DNA of 43,100 nt from an uncultured Thiodictyon sp. (GTDB lineage Bacteria; Pseudomonadota; Gammaproteobacteria; Chromatiales; Chromatiaceae): NCBI RefSeq assembly GCF_903828115.1, contig NZ_CAIKKU010000692.1, positions 1-43,100 of the forward strand, read 5' to 3'. A model generated the notes under the pieces. That model saw nothing but the letters and a program-made list of their open reading frames with translations, searched no databases and was not told where the DNA came from. A program made the position numbers and the translations under genes. Shown here one piece after another: positions 7,310 to 17,063 of this stretch; position 1 is the first letter of the stretch, and every line of letters starts with the position of its first letter.

Positions 7310-10210
7310 ATGAGTGAAGTGACAGTGAAACAACTCGCCTCCACGGTCGGCATCCCAGTCGAACGTCTCCTGACCCAGCTCAGTGAGGCCGGCATCAGCG
7401 CCGGCGACGCCGATTCCACCCTGACCGAGCAGGAAAAGGTCCAACTCTTGACCTTCCTGCGCCGCAGCCACGGCCGCGGCGGGTCCGAGGGCGGCGCCGA
7501 CCCCAGCCAGGTGACCTTGAAGCGCAAGAGCGTGAGCGAATTGCGTCAGCCGGCCGCGACCCCGCGGGTACCGGGCGCCGGGGGCGGAGGCGGGGGCGGG
7601 AGCAATTCCCGGCCGACACCGGCCGCACGCGCCAAGACCATCAGCGTCGAGGTCCGCCGCAAGCGCACCTATGTGAAGCGCGGTGACGAACCGGCGGCGG
7701 CACAAACGCCGACGCAGGCGCAGACGGAGGCCCCGACGGAAGCGGCAGCCACGACCGCGCCGCCGCCCGCCCCGGCGGTGAGGCCCGCCGCCCCGGCCTC
7801 ACGTCGGCCCGCCGCACCACCGCCGCGCCCCGCCCGCGAACGCCAGACACTGCGCAGCAGCCCCATGGACGACGGGCGGCGGCGCATCGAACTGGCCTCC
7901 ATGCGCGCCGAGCAGGAGGCACGCCGCCTGGGTGAACTGGAAGACCATGAGCGTCAGACCCGTGAGGCCGCCGAGCGGCAGCGCGAGGCCGAAGAGGCGC
8001 AACGCCGTGCGGAGACCGAGGCCGAGGCGAAACGCCTGGCCGATGAGGCCGCACGCCCGGTCGCGGAGCCGGACCTCAGCGAGGCCGAGGCGGTGGTCGA
8101 GACCGCCCCCGTCGCCGCGGCCGCGGCCGTGGTCCCCGCGCCCCTGGTGATGGTCGCCGATGAGGTGGAGGCGGTCGTGCGCCGTCGTGGCGAGGCCGCC
8201 AAGCCCGCCAAGAAGCCGCCGCCGGTCGTCGTCGCCGCCAAGAAGCCGCCGGAACTCTCCGAGAAGGAGAAATCGGTCAAGAAGGCCGGGCGCAAGGACT
8301 CACTGCGCGGCCGGGACCAGGAGGCCCCGCGGGTGGAATATGAAGAGGTGGACGGCGACGCGGCCGGCGGGCGGCCGCGCCGCAAGCGCAAGACCACCAA
8401 ACCCCAACTGCAGGATAAGCACGTCTTCCAGCGGCCGACCATGCCGGTCATCCGCGAGGTGGCGCTGCCGGAGACCATCTCCGTCGGCGAACTGGCCAGC
8501 CGCATGTCAGTCAAGGCCGGCGACGTCGTCAAGGCCCTGTTCAAACAGGGGATGATGGTCACCATCAACCAGATGCTGGACCGTGACACCGCCGTCCTGA
8601 TCGTCGAGGAGATGGGACACACGGCCGTCATCGCCGATCTGCGTACCACCGAGGACACGTTGATCGAGGAGGCCGACGAGCAGTCCGGCCTGGCCGAAGC
8701 CCAGCCGCGCGCCCCGGTGGTCACCATCATGGGTCATGTCGATCACGGCAAGACCTCGCTCCTGGACTATATCCGGCGCACCCGGGTCGCCTCCGGCGAG
8801 GCCGGCGGCATCACCCAGCACATCGGTGCCTACCATGTGGAGACCAACCGCGGGGTCATCTCCTTCCTGGACACCCCCGGTCATGCCGCCTTCTCCGCCA
8901 TGCGGGCGCGCGGCGCCAAGGTCACGGACATCGTGGTGCTGGTGGTGGCGGCGGACGACGGCGTCATGCCCCAGACCATCGAGGCGATCGCCCACGCCCG
9001 CGCCTCCAAGGTGCCGATCGTGGTGGCCGTCAATAAGATGGATAAGCCCGATGCCAACCCGGACCGGGTCATGCAAGAGCTGTCCCAACACGAGGTGCTG
9101 ACCGAGGCCTGGGGCGGCGACACCATGCTGGTCAAGGTCTCGGCCAAGACCGGCGAGGGGATCGACGACCTGCTCGATGCCATCCTGCTGCAGGCCGAGG
9201 TGCTGGAGCTCAAGGCCCCGGTGGACGGCCCCGCCCGCGGCACCATCGTCGAGTCGAGCCTGGACAAGGGCCGCGGCCCGGTGGCCACCATCCTGGTGCA
9301 GGCGGGCACGCTGCGGCGCGGTGACATGATCGTCAGCGGCGGCGAATACGGCCGGGTCCGCGCCATGTTCGACGAGGCCGGCAATCCGGTCGAGGCCGCC
9401 GGCCCCTCCATCCCGGTGCAGGTCCTGGGCCTCTCCGCCCCGCCCGATGCCGGTGACGATGTCCTGGCGGTGGTCGATGAGCGGCGCGCCCGTGAGGTCG
9501 CGGAGTTCCGTTCTTCGCGGATGCGCCGCTCCAAGCTCGACGAGAACCGGGGTGTGAGCCTGGATCAGATCTTCTCCCAACTCAAGGACGGGGAACTGAA
9601 ATCGGTCAACCTGATCGTGAAGGCGGACGTGCAAGGCAGCTTGGAGGCCCTGCGCGAGAGCCTGCTCAAGCTCACCAACGACGAGGTCAAGGTCATCCTG
9701 GTGGCGACCGGGGTCGGCGGCATCACCGAGTCCGATGCCAACCTGGCGGTGACCTCCAGTGCCATCATCCTGGGCTTCAACGTCCGGGCGGACGCGGCGG
9801 CGCGGCGGGTGGTGGAGGAAAAGGCGCTCGATCTGCGTTACTACAGCATCATCTACGAGCTGATCGACGACGTGAAGAAGGCCATCTCGGGCCTGCTCAA
9901 GCCGGTCATCACCGAGGAGATCATCGGCATGGTGGAGGTGCGCGATGTGTTCCGCTCCTCCAAGTTCGGCGCCATCGCCGGCTGTATGGTGGTCGACGGA
10001 ATGATCAAACGCAACAATCCGATCCGCGTCCTGCGCAACCACGTCGTGATCTACGAGGGCACGCTGGAGTCGTTGCGCCGCTACAAGGATGACGTGGCCG
10101 AGGTGCGGGCCGGCACCGACTGCGGCATCGGGGTGAAGAACTACAACGATGTCCAGGTCGGCGACCACATCGAGGTGTTCGAGCGCACCGAGCGGGCGCG
10201 GGTCCTGTGA
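7310..10210 (+). CDS. infB: Translation initiation factor IF-2
   Basis: IF-2 is the GTPase that places initiator tRNA on the 30S subunit and promotes subunit joining. The 966-aa protein begins with the IF2-N domain ([19 protein letters not shown]), then a long Ala/Pro-rich linker (about 85-180), a charged coiled-coil region (about 195-250) and a second IF2-N-like segment before the G domain. GTPase motifs are G1 GHVDHGKTS (about 475), G3 DTPGH (about 520), G4 NKMD (about 574) and SAKTGEG (about 610), followed by the domain 2 and 3 barrels and the C-terminal fMet-tRNA-binding domain. It is somewhat longer than E. coli IF2 (890 aa) because of the linker. The start is supported by AGGAGG at 7296-7301. 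Its stop overlaps the rbfA start (GTGA). Confidence 0.98.
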   Translation: MSEVTVKQLASTVGIPVERLLTQLSEAGISAGDADSTLTEQEKVQLLTFLRRSHGRGGSEGGADPSQVTLKRKSVSELRQPAATPRVPGAGGGGGGGSNSRPTPAARAKTISVEVRRKRTYVKRGDEPAAAQTPTQAQTEAPTEAAATTAPPPAPAVRPAAPASRRPAAPPPRPARERQTLRSSPMDDGRRRIELASMRAEQEARRLGELEDHERQTREAAERQREAEEAQRRAETEAEAKRLADEAARPVAEPDLSEAEAVVETAPVAAAAAVVPAPLVMVADEVEAVVRRRGEAAKPAKKPPPVVVAAKKPPELSEKEKSVKKAGRKDSLRGRDQEAPRVEYEEVDGDAAGGRPRRKRKTTKPQLQDKHVFQRPTMPVIREVALPETISVGELASRMSVKAGDVVKALFKQGMMVTINQMLDRDTAVLIVEEMGHTAVIADLRTTEDTLIEEADEQSGLAEAQPRAPVVTIMGHVDHGKTSLLDYIRRTRVASGEAGGITQHIGAYHVETNRGVISFLDTPGHAAFSAMRARGAKVTDIVVLVVAADDGVMPQTIEAIAHARASKVPIVVAVNKMDKPDANPDRVMQELSQHEVLTEAWGGDTMLVKVSAKTGEGIDDLLDAILLQAEVLELKAPVDGPARGTIVESSLDKGRGPVATILVQAGTLRRGDMIVSGGEYGRVRAMFDEAGNPVEAAGPSIPVQVLGLSAPPDAGDDVLAVVDERRAREVAEFRSSRMRRSKLDENRGVSLDQIFSQLKDGELKSVNLIVKADVQGSLEALRESLLKLTNDEVKVILVATGVGGITESDANLAVTSSAIILGFNVRADAAARRVVEEKALDLRYYSIIYELIDDVKKAISGLLKPVITEEIIGMVEVRDVFRSSKFGAIAGCMVVDGMIKRNNPIRVLRNHVVIYEGTLESLRRYKDDVAEVRAGTDCGIGVKNYNDVQVGDHIEVFERTERARVL

Positions 10211-10692
10211 AGGAATTCGACCGTACCGAGCGGATCGGCGCCGAGCTCAAGCGGGAGCTCTACGAGGTGCTGCGCGACGAGGTGCGGGACCCGCGCCTCG
10301 CCGATCTCACCATCCATGAGGTCCGCGTGGTCAAGGACCTGTCCCACGCCAAGGTCTTTTTCACCTGCCTGCCGACGGTGGGCGACGCCGCTGCCGGCCT
10401 CGACACCGGCGATGCTCACGGGGTTGCACAGACGCGGCTGCTCAATGGTCGGCTCGCCGGCTTTCTGCGCCATGCCCTGGCCCAGCGAGTGCGGTTGCGC
10501 ACCATGCCGGAACTGCATTTTGTCTATGACGAGTCCATCGGTGCCGGGATGCGCCTGTCGGCCCTCATCGACCATGCGGTCGAAGGGCTCGCGGACCCGG
10601 CGGACGCCGACCTCGATGACGACACGGACGGCGGCGCGGATGAGCAGGGGGACGCACCGGCACCCGGAGCCGCCCCGGAGCAGCCGCGATGA
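10207..10692 (+). CDS. rbfA: 30S ribosome-binding factor RbfA
   Basis: RbfA is a KH-fold protein needed for 16S rRNA 5'-end processing and cold-adapted 30S maturation. The 161-aa product starts with GTG at 10207, overlapping the infB stop by 4 bases, so it is translationally coupled. Conserved stretches are [40 protein letters not shown] and the later [14 protein letters not shown]. The C-terminal 35 residues are an acidic Asp/Gly/Ala/Pro tail not needed for the fold, which explains the excess length over E. coli RbfA (133 aa). Its TGA overlaps the truB ATG. Confidence 0.96.
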   Translation: MKEFDRTERIGAELKRELYEVLRDEVRDPRLADLTIHEVRVVKDLSHAKVFFTCLPTVGDAAAGLDTGDAHGVAQTRLLNGRLAGFLRHALAQRVRLRTMPELHFVYDESIGAGMRLSALIDHAVEGLADPADADLDDDTDGGADEQGDAPAPGAAPEQPR

Positions 10693-11615
10693 TGGGCGGC
10701 AAACGGCGCAATCCGGGACGTGACGTCACCGGTATACTGCTGTTGGACAAGCCGCTCGGGCTCACCTCCAACGACGCCTTGCAGCGCATCAAACGCCTGT
10801 ATCGGGCCGCCAAGGCCGGGCATACGGGCAGCCTGGACCCTCTGGCGACCGGGCTCCTGCCGGTGTGTCTGGGGGCGGCCACCAAGTTCTCCGCCTTCCT
10901 GCTGGACGCGGACAAGCGTTATCGGGTGCGGGTACGGCTCGGTGTCACCACCACCACGGCCGATGCCGAGGGCGAGGTGGTGGAGACCAGGCCCGTGGTG
11001 GGGGTCGACGAGGCCCGGGTGCGCGCCGTCCTGGAGCAGTTCTTAGGCCTGATCGACCAGCTCCCGCCGATGTATTCGGCGATCAAGCAGGGGGGCGAGC
11101 GGCTCTATAAACTGGCCCGCCAAGGCGTGGAGGTGGAACGCGCCACGCGCCCCATCCATATCTTCTCCCTGGATTTGCTCGCCTGCGAGTGGCCGGAGAT
11201 CGAGCTCGATGTGCACTGCTCCAAGGGCACCTATGTCCGCACGCTGGCCGAAGACATCGGCCGTGAACTCGGCTGCGGCGGCCATGTAAGCCGGTTGCGC
11301 CGTACCGGGGTCGGACCCTACGCGGAGAACGTGGTCGAGTTCATCACCCTGGATCAGGTGCGTGACCTGGCGGACCAGGAGGGCGCGGCGGCGCGGCTCG
11401 ACGCCCTGCTGCTCCCGCTCGACTCGGCGCTCGGCCATTGGCCGGCGGTGCGCCTGAGCGCCGATGCCGCCTTCTACCTCCAGCAGGGCCAGGCCGTGCT
11501 GGTGCCCCAGGCGCCGACCGAGGGCCTGGTGCGGCTATACGACGTCTCCAAGCACTTCCTGGGCGTCGGCGAGATCCAGGACGACGGGAAGGTGCAGCCG
11601 AAGCGATTGGTATAA
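10689..11615 (+). CDS. truB: tRNA pseudouridine-55 synthase TruB
   Basis: TruB converts U55 in the T loop of tRNAs to pseudouridine and helps tRNA folding. The 308-aa protein has motif [16 protein letters not shown] and the catalytic motif [12 protein letters not shown] with the nucleophilic Asp at about residue 50. Next come [21 protein letters not shown], the conserved [19 protein letters not shown] and [14 protein letters not shown], and a C-terminal PUA-like domain (from about 250). The ATG at 10689 overlaps the rbfA stop (ATGA); a second ATG follows at once at 10692. A heptamer-repeat region separates it from rpsO. Confidence 0.97.
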   Translation: MMGGKRRNPGRDVTGILLLDKPLGLTSNDALQRIKRLYRAAKAGHTGSLDPLATGLLPVCLGAATKFSAFLLDADKRYRVRVRLGVTTTTADAEGEVVETRPVVGVDEARVRAVLEQFLGLIDQLPPMYSAIKQGGERLYKLARQGVEVERATRPIHIFSLDLLACEWPEIELDVHCSKGTYVRTLAEDIGRELGCGGHVSRLRRTGVGPYAENVVEFITLDQVRDLADQEGAAARLDALLLPLDSALGHWPAVRLSADAAFYLQQGQAVLVPQAPTEGLVRLYDVSKHFLGVGEIQDDGKVQPKRLV

Positions 11616-11622
11616 TGATTGA

Positions 11623-11678
11623 GTGAGGGGTGAGGAGTGAGGAGTGAGGGGTGAGGGGTGAGGGGTGAGGGGTGAGGA
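11623..11678 (+). repeat. Eight tandem GTGAGG(G/A) heptamers
   Basis: Eight uninterrupted 7-base units, GTGAGGG or GTGAGGA, run from 11623 to 11678, beginning 8 bases after the truB stop. Their sequence is nearly complementary in inverted orientation to the ACTCCTA heptamers at 11733-11795. Confidence 0.9.
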
Positions 11679-11732
11679 GTTGTTAGCCCGGCAATGGGTT
11701 CCGCCTCGCCCCACCCGTCTTATCAACTTTTG

Positions 11733-11795
11733 ACTCCTAACTCCTAACTCCTAACTCCTAACTCCTAACTCCTAACTCCTAACTCCTAACTCTTA
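11733..11795 (+). repeat. Nine tandem ACTCCTA heptamers (last one variant)
   Basis: Eight perfect ACTCCTA units (11733-11788) are followed by one ACTCTTA. The reverse complement of the unit (TAGGAGT) differs from the upstream GAGGAGT phase by one base per unit, so the two arrays can form a long imperfect hairpin with a loop of about 54 bases. Such short tandem heptamers resemble the STRR repeats known from cyanobacteria. Confidence 0.9.
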
Positions 11796-11907
11796 ACTAA
11801 CCACGGCCCGATCCCCTGATGTCATTGTCGGGGCGGTCAGCGACGGCAGGTGCCGCCGCGCCAGGGCCCACACCCTCAAGTCCCCACTACGAATCAGGAG
11901 ACCCGCA

Positions 11908-12177
11908 ATGACTATGACTGCCGTCCAGAAGAAAGAAGTCGTCACGGCCTATGCCCGTGCCGAGAATGACACCGGTTCCCCCGAGGTGCAGGTCGCGCTC
12001 CTGACCGCCCGCATCCAGGGTCTGGCCGACCACTTCAGCACCCACAAGCACGACCACCACTCGCGCCGCGGCCTGGTGCGGATGGTCAACTCCCGGCGCA
12101 AGCTGCTCGACTATCTCAAGGGTGAGAACCTGGACCGCTATCGCGAACTGATCGCGCGTCTGGGCCTGCGTCGCTAA
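11908..12177 (+). CDS. rpsO: 30S ribosomal protein S15
   Basis: S15 is a primary 16S rRNA-binding protein that starts assembly of the platform of the small subunit. The 89-aa sequence matches the family over its whole length: [36 protein letters not shown], the conserved [20 protein letters not shown] and the C-terminal [12 protein letters not shown]. The ATG at 11908 has AGGAGA upstream; a second in-frame ATG at 11914 is possible. It lies in the usual rpsO-pnp order. In E. coli S15 represses its own translation through its mRNA leader; I cannot confirm an equivalent pseudoknot here. Confidence 0.98.
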   Translation: MTMTAVQKKEVVTAYARAENDTGSPEVQVALLTARIQGLADHFSTHKHDHHSRRGLVRMVNSRRKLLDYLKGENLDRYRELIARLGLRR

Positions 12178-12412
12178 GGCGAGCCCCACGGACCGGCGAC
12201 GGCGGTCGTCCGGTCCCGGGTCCCGCGGCGCGACGCGCCGCCCCGGGGCCCTACACCCTAGGTGCCGCCGCGAGGACGGCGCCCCCGAGATCCCGACGCA
12301 CCAGGACGCTTGAAGCTGCGGTGACTCAACACCCGAGGCCCAAACCAGCGATCGACGGCCGGGGAACCGGACCGGCGATCCAGGCCCGAGGCACAGACCC
12401 GAGGTAAGACCC
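12178..12412 (+). promoter_or_regulatory. rpsO-pnp intergenic region with GC-rich hairpin
   Basis: GCGGCGC (12225-12231) and GCGCCGC (12235-12241) form a 7-bp stem with a 3-base loop in this 235-base spacer. There is no T run, so it is not a standard intrinsic terminator. In E. coli the same spacer holds an RNase III site through which PNPase autoregulates its mRNA; a similar role is a reasonable inference only. Confidence 0.35.
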
Positions 12413-14512
12413 GTGATTCCCACGCCAATCGTAAAGCAATTCCAGTTCGGCAACCAGACCATGACCCTGGAGACCGGCGAGATCGCCCGCCAGGCGGACG
12501 GGGCCGTGCTGGTCAACATGGGCGGCACCGTAGTGCTCGTGACCGTGGTGGTGCAGAAAAAAGCCGGCCCGGAGCGTGACTTCCTGCCGCTGACCGTCGA
12601 CTACCAGGAGAAGACCTACGCCGCCGGCCGCATCCCCGGCGGCTTCTTCCGCCGCGAGGGCCGTCCGAGCGAGAACGAGATCCTCACCTCGCGCCTGATC
12701 GACCGGCCGATCCGTCCCATGTTCGCCGATGGTTTCACCAACGAAGTCCAGATCATCGCCACGGTCAAGTCACTGAACCCGGCGGTGAACCCGGAGGTCC
12801 CGGCCCTCATCGGCGCCTCCGCCGCGCTGGCCGTCTCCGGCGCCCCCTTCAACGGACCCATCGCCGCCGCCCGGGTCGGCTACAAGGACGGCGAATACAC
12901 CCTGAACCCCGCCGTCGTCGGCCTGGGACCGGACAGCGATCTCGACCTGATCGTGGCCGGCACCGAGCACGCCGTCCTGATGGTGGAGTCCGAGGCGCGC
13001 GGGCTCTCCGAGGAGATCATGCTCGGGGCCGTCCTGTATGGTCATGAGCAGATGCAGGTCGTTATCCAGGCGATCCGGGAACTGGCGGCGGCCGTCCACA
13101 AGGCGCCCATCGTCTTCAATCCGGTCAAGCCCGACCCCGCGCTGGAAGAGGCGGTCAACCGGTTCGGTACCAATCCGATCGCCGAGGTCTACACCATCAA
13201 GGACAAGATGGCCCGCTACGGCGTCCTGGACGCGGTGCGCGCCGATGTCGTCGAGCGCATCCGCGCCGTCGAGAACTGCCCCTGGAGCGAGGCGCAGGTC
13301 CAGGCCGCCATCGAGCGCATGGAGAGCCGCATCGTGCGCGGCAGCATCCTCGAAGGCCGCCCGCGCATCGACGGGCGCGACTCCAAGACGGTGCGCCCCA
13401 TCACCATCCGTACCGGTGTCCTGCCCCGTACCCACGGCTCCGCGCTCTTCACCCGCGGCGAGACCCAGGCGCTCGTGATCACCACGCTCGGCACCGAGCG
13501 CGACAGCCAGATCATCGACGCCCTGGAGGGTGAGCGGCGCGAGCACTTCATGCTCCACTACAACTTCCCGCCCTTCTGCGTCGGGGAGATCGGGCGCGTC
13601 GGCAGCCCCAAGCGCCGCGAGATCGGCCACGGGCGCCTCGCCAAGCGCGGCGTACTGGCCGTCATGCCCGGCATCGAGGCCTTCCCCTATTCGGTGCGCG
13701 TCGTCTCCGAGATCACCGAATCCAATGGTTCAAGCTCCATGGCCAGCGTCTGCGGCACCAGCCTGTCGCTGATGGATGCCGGCGTCCCGATCAAGGGCGC
13801 GGTGGCCGGGGTCGCCATGGGCCTGATCAAGGAAGGCGACAAGTTCGTCGTCCTGACCGACATCATGGGTGATGAGGACCACCTGGGCGACATGGACTTC
13901 AAGGTCGCCGGTACCGCCGAGGGTATCAACGCCCTGCAGATGGACATCAAGATCGAGGGTATCACCCGCGAGATCATGGAGGTCGCGCTGGCCCAGGCCA
14001 AAGTCGGCCGGCTGCACATCTTAGGTGAGATGAACAAGGTCATCACGGTGCACCGCTCCGAGATGTCCGAGCACGCCCCGCGCATCATCGAGCTCAAGAT
14101 CCACCCGGAGAAGATCCGCGACGTCATCGGCAAGGGCGGTTCCGTCATCCGCGCCATTACCGAGGAGACCGGCGCGACCATCGACATCAGCGACGACGGC
14201 ATGGTCAAGATCTTCTCGGTCGAGAAGGCCGCCGGCGAAGAGGCCAAGCGCCGCATCCGGCTCATCACCGCCGACGTGGAAGTGGGCAAGATCTATGAGG
14301 GCAAGGTCGCCCGCATCATGGACTTCGGTGCCTTCGTCACCATCCTCCCCGGCCGCGACGGTCTGGTGCACATCTCCCAGATCTGCGAAGAGCGGGTGCA
14401 GTCCGTCACCGACAAGCTCAAGGAGGGCGACGTGGTCCGCGTCAAGGTGCTGGAGGTCGACAAGCAGGGGCGGATTCGGTTGAGCATGAAGGCGATTGAG
14501 TTGGGCGAGTGA
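12413..14512 (+). CDS. pnp: Polyribonucleotide nucleotidyltransferase (PNPase)
   Basis: PNPase degrades RNA 3' to 5' by phosphorolysis and is a core part of the RNA degradosome. The 699-aa protein has the first RNase PH domain (from [20 protein letters not shown], with [20 protein letters not shown]), the helical linker domain (about 240-310) and the second RNase PH domain with [33 protein letters not shown] and [12 protein letters not shown]. These are followed by a KH domain (about 565-600, [13 protein letters not shown]) and an S1 domain (about 625-695, [18 protein letters not shown]). The start is a GTG with GAGGTAAG upstream. The length is close to E. coli PNPase (711 aa). Part of this gene also exists as a diverged remnant at 31177-31573. 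Confidence 0.98.
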   Translation: MIPTPIVKQFQFGNQTMTLETGEIARQADGAVLVNMGGTVVLVTVVVQKKAGPERDFLPLTVDYQEKTYAAGRIPGGFFRREGRPSENEILTSRLIDRPIRPMFADGFTNEVQIIATVKSLNPAVNPEVPALIGASAALAVSGAPFNGPIAAARVGYKDGEYTLNPAVVGLGPDSDLDLIVAGTEHAVLMVESEARGLSEEIMLGAVLYGHEQMQVVIQAIRELAAAVHKAPIVFNPVKPDPALEEAVNRFGTNPIAEVYTIKDKMARYGVLDAVRADVVERIRAVENCPWSEAQVQAAIERMESRIVRGSILEGRPRIDGRDSKTVRPITIRTGVLPRTHGSALFTRGETQALVITTLGTERDSQIIDALEGERREHFMLHYNFPPFCVGEIGRVGSPKRREIGHGRLAKRGVLAVMPGIEAFPYSVRVVSEITESNGSSSMASVCGTSLSLMDAGVPIKGAVAGVAMGLIKEGDKFVVLTDIMGDEDHLGDMDFKVAGTAEGINALQMDIKIEGITREIMEVALAQAKVGRLHILGEMNKVITVHRSEMSEHAPRIIELKIHPEKIRDVIGKGGSVIRAITEETGATIDISDDGMVKIFSVEKAAGEEAKRRIRLITADVEVGKIYEGKVARIMDFGAFVTILPGRDGLVHISQICEERVQSVTDKLKEGDVVRVKVLEVDKQGRIRLSMKAIELGE

Positions 14513-14562
14513 TTGCCTGATCGCCACAATTCCGGCCATTCGTGGCCGGCCGTACGAGAAGA

Positions 14563-14588
14563 GGGGGCCGAATGGCCCCTTTTTCTTT
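14563..14588 (+). terminator. Intrinsic terminator after pnp
   Basis: GGGGCC (14564-14569) and GGCCCC (14574-14579) form a stem with a GAAT loop followed by TTTTTCTTT. It lies 50 bases after the pnp stop and closes the translation/RNA-metabolism cluster. Confidence 0.85.
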
Positions 14589-14733
14589 GGCACCGAGCCA
14601 GGATCGGCGAAGTGCGCGCCGGTTGCCACGAATGCGGCGAGTGCGGCGAGTGCGCTGAGTGTCCGTCGTCCCGGCCGGGATGCCGGGACCCAGGCCATGG
14701 ACGGTAGATCGCCGATCCGCGCTACCCCGCTCT

Positions 14734-14758
14734 GGTTACGAAGCGCCGCTTTGTAACC
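14734..14758. repeat. REP-like palindrome GGTTACGAAGC, copy 1
   Basis: GGTTACGAAGC, a 3-base loop and GCTTTGTAACC form an 11-bp stem with one G-T wobble. A second, perfectly symmetrical copy lies at 18954-18978. Both are intergenic and flank the two-ATPase cassette. Confidence 0.75.
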
Positions 14759-14797
14759 CGCCTTCGCCCTCGTGACACCGCTCCAGAGCAGACATTT

Positions 14798-14923
14798 CGC
14801 CCAAGTCGGCCCCTGTGCACCCACCGACACGATGACGTGGAGATCGTCGACTATCACCTGATCGTCGCCGAACAGTCATTGAGCACCCGACTGGCCCAAG
14901 AGGTTCGGCCGCGCGCCGCTTGA
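14798..14923 (+). pseudogene. Possible 3' remnant of an unidentified gene
   Basis: The frame ending at the TGA at 14921-14923 encodes a natural-looking C-terminus (DDVEIVDYHLIVAEQSLSTR then LAQEVRPRAA) but has no start codon of its own with a ribosome binding site and no upstream body. It may be the end of a deleted gene. The family is unknown and the call rests only on composition. Confidence 0.25.
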
Positions 14924-14936
14924 ATCCGACCCTTCC

Positions 14937-17063
14937 TCAAAGCTCCCGCATCAGAAAGGCCCCGAGCACCGGGATACCCAACCCGCCCGCCTCCGTGACC
15001 AGCCCGCGCCGCCGCAGATAGCGGCGCGTGGGCCGGTCCAGCGCCTCGAAGTCCACCGATTCGCCGCGCGCCAGCGTCTCCAGCACGCGCAGCGCCGGCG
15101 CGGGGGCCGCCTGGACCAACTGGCTCAGATACGCGGAGGCCGCGCGGTCCAGGACCTGGGGCTCCACCGCCGCGCAGTCGGCGACCTCGGCCTGGCGGCG
15201 CCCGGCATCATTCAGGCGCTCGACGATCAACTGACCGAACAGTTGGGTGAGATAGGGCTGGCCCAGGGTCCGCCCCCAGACCGCCTGCGCCACGGACTGC
15301 GGGAGCGCGTCCGCGGGGAAGCCCGGGCTCGGCCGGGTCAGGAGCCCCAGCGCCGCCGCCTGGTCCAGGTGACCGATGGTGATGGTGCGCAGGTTGACGA
15401 AGTGGTCGCTCCAGAGCCCGTCCAGTTCATCGAAGCGGGCGGCCCCGGAGACCAGGATGCGCACCCGCCGCCGGTGCTGGATGGTCGCGCGGATCAGCCC
15501 CAGGAACTGCAACAGGGCGCGCCGGTCCCCGGGGAACAGGGCCTCCCAGCGCTCGAACTCATCGAAGCAGAAGAGGATGCGCCCGATCGCCGTCAGCCCG
15601 TCGAGTCGCTCCAACCAACCCGCCAAGGCCTCCAGCGGCGCCCCCGCGGGCAACTCCGGCAGGACCAGCCGGCGGTCCCGGCGCGCCTGTTCCTGGGCCA
15701 CCCGCACCAGGGCGGCGACCAGGGTGGCGGGCGAGTCGACCGGATGGGCCTGGACATCGAAGAAGACCACCTGCGCGTCCGGGAGCTTGAGCGGCAGCAT
15801 CTTCAGCAGCGAGGTCTTGCCGCAGCGCCGCGCCCCGATCAGGGCCATGGATGCACCGCGGGCCGGGTCGCCCAGGATGGACTCGATCTCCGCCACCTGG
15901 GGCTCGCGCCCGCGAAAGACCTCGCGCCCGAACTCCAGGTCCAGGGGGTCGCCGGGGCGGAAGGGGTTGGGCAGTTCGCGGTCCGCCTCCGCCTGGGCCT
16001 CCCTGGTCAAGCGCTCGACCAGACGGCGCCAGGGTGCCAGGGCGGCGCGGTAGATGGGCGACTCCAGGTCCCGGCGGCCCAGCAGGGCATTGTCGAGACC
16101 GCGCAGGCGCTCCGCGGCGGCACCCAGTTGCTCCAGGCGCTGGCTCGCGATCAGGGTCAACTCGGCCGAGCGCAGGTAGCGCCCGACCTCCGCCAGGGCG
16201 GAGAAGGTGCCGTCCGCTGACGCGAGGTCAGGGAGCCAGTCGCCGCGCAGGTCGCGCAGGGATTGGAAGGCGTGTCGTTCGGCCAAGTCCTCGAGCTCCC
16301 GGGCACGCAGCAGGGCGAGTGCGCGACGGCCGGCGCGGCGCTGGCCGGGGGCGATGGCGCAGGCGTCGAGTGCGCGGCGGGCGAGGGCCTGATCGCGCGG
16401 GGCCGTGTCGAGGATATGCCGGGTGAGAGTCGGCAGGGGGACATAGCTCAACTCGTGGTGGAGCACTGGGGACTGGGCCAGGGTGATGCGGCCGGTTGTG
16501 CGCTGGATGGCGAAGGCGAGGAGTTGCCAGGGGAGTTCGATGGCGTAGATGGGCAAGCGCAGGTAGCCTGCGCTGCCGGCCACGCCGACGGCCACGCCCC
16601 TGGCCAGGCCGCTGACCACGCCGCTGACCACGCCGACGCCTACGCCGACGGGCACGCCGAAGGCCACGCCGCCGGCCACGCCGAGGGCCACGCCGAAGGC
16701 CATGCTGCCGGCCACGCCGAGGGCCACGCCGAAGGCCAGGCCGCCGGCCACGCTGAGGGCCACGCTACGGGCCACGCCGAAGGCCACGCCGGAGGCCACA
16801 CGCCCCATGTCGATCTCGAATCCCGGCGCGGCCAGCAAGACGCTCGTCAGGGCGGCAAGGACCGGCGTGCCCAGGAACAGCAGGACCGCCATCCGCGCCA
16901 GATAGACGCGCTCGACCCGACTGCCCAGCAGGCGCCACGGCCGGGCGGCAGGGTCGATCCGAAGCCCCAGCAGCCGCCGATGCAGACTCACCGGCCGCAT
17001 CAGCATCCACCACCCCAGGGCCCAGGTCCCGGGCAGTTCGTCTAGTGGGTCTCGTTCAGCCAT
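14937..17063 (-). CDS. Membrane-anchored AAA/STAND-type ATPase with glycine repeats
   Basis: The ATG at 17063 (MAERDPLDELPG) is chosen over an upstream GTG at 17123; it overlaps the preceding gene by 22 bases. The 708-aa product has one hydrophobic helix near residues 57-80. Residues about 88-166 are an unusual hydrophobic stretch with Gly every four residues (GVAFGVALGVAGGVAFGVPV). Next comes a helical middle region (about 220-370). The linker NPFRPGDPLDLEFGREVFRG leads into an ATPase domain with Walker A ALIGARRCGKTSLLK (about 408-420), Walker B RILFCFDEFERWEAL (about 485-500) and a C-terminal winged-helix-like tail (RRYLRRRGLVTEAGGLGI). This NPF...GR linker is typical of archaeal and bacterial STAND-like AAA ATPases. 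The substrate is unknown; location in the inner membrane is inferred. Confidence 0.8.
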   Translation of the reverse strand: MAERDPLDELPGTWALGWWMLMRPVSLHRRLLGLRIDPAARPWRLLGSRVERVYLARMAVLLFLGTPVLAALTSVLLAAPGFEIDMGRVASGVAFGVARSVALSVAGGLAFGVALGVAGSMAFGVALGVAGGVAFGVPVGVGVGVVSGVVSGLARGVAVGVAGSAGYLRLPIYAIELPWQLLAFAIQRTTGRITLAQSPVLHHELSYVPLPTLTRHILDTAPRDQALARRALDACAIAPGQRRAGRRALALLRARELEDLAERHAFQSLRDLRGDWLPDLASADGTFSALAEVGRYLRSAELTLIASQRLEQLGAAAERLRGLDNALLGRRDLESPIYRAALAPWRRLVERLTREAQAEADRELPNPFRPGDPLDLEFGREVFRGREPQVAEIESILGDPARGASMALIGARRCGKTSLLKMLPLKLPDAQVVFFDVQAHPVDSPATLVAALVRVAQEQARRDRRLVLPELPAGAPLEALAGWLERLDGLTAIGRILFCFDEFERWEALFPGDRRALLQFLGLIRATIQHRRRVRILVSGAARFDELDGLWSDHFVNLRTITIGHLDQAAALGLLTRPSPGFPADALPQSVAQAVWGRTLGQPYLTQLFGQLIVERLNDAGRRQAEVADCAAVEPQVLDRAASAYLSQLVQAAPAPALRVLETLARGESVDFEALDRPTRRYLRRRGLVTEAGGLGIPVLGAFLMREL

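Larger units (their letters stand above)
14589..14936. other. Intergenic region with hairpins and a repeat
   Basis: Between the pnp terminator and the convergent ATPase gene there is no intact gene. The region holds a perfect 8-bp hairpin GTCCCGGC (14668-14675) / GCCGGGAC (14682-14689), one copy of the GGTTACGAAGC palindrome (14734-14758) and a possible coding remnant ending at 14923. Confidence 0.6.

Noticed and set aside
8507..10168. 553-codon frame antisense to infB
   Set aside because: His/Asp-rich translation typical of reversed GC-rich coding sequence; infB on the other strand is certain.
11623..11795. Possible CRISPR array in the heptamer repeats
   Set aside because: Units are 7 bases with no spacers, so they are simple tandem repeats.
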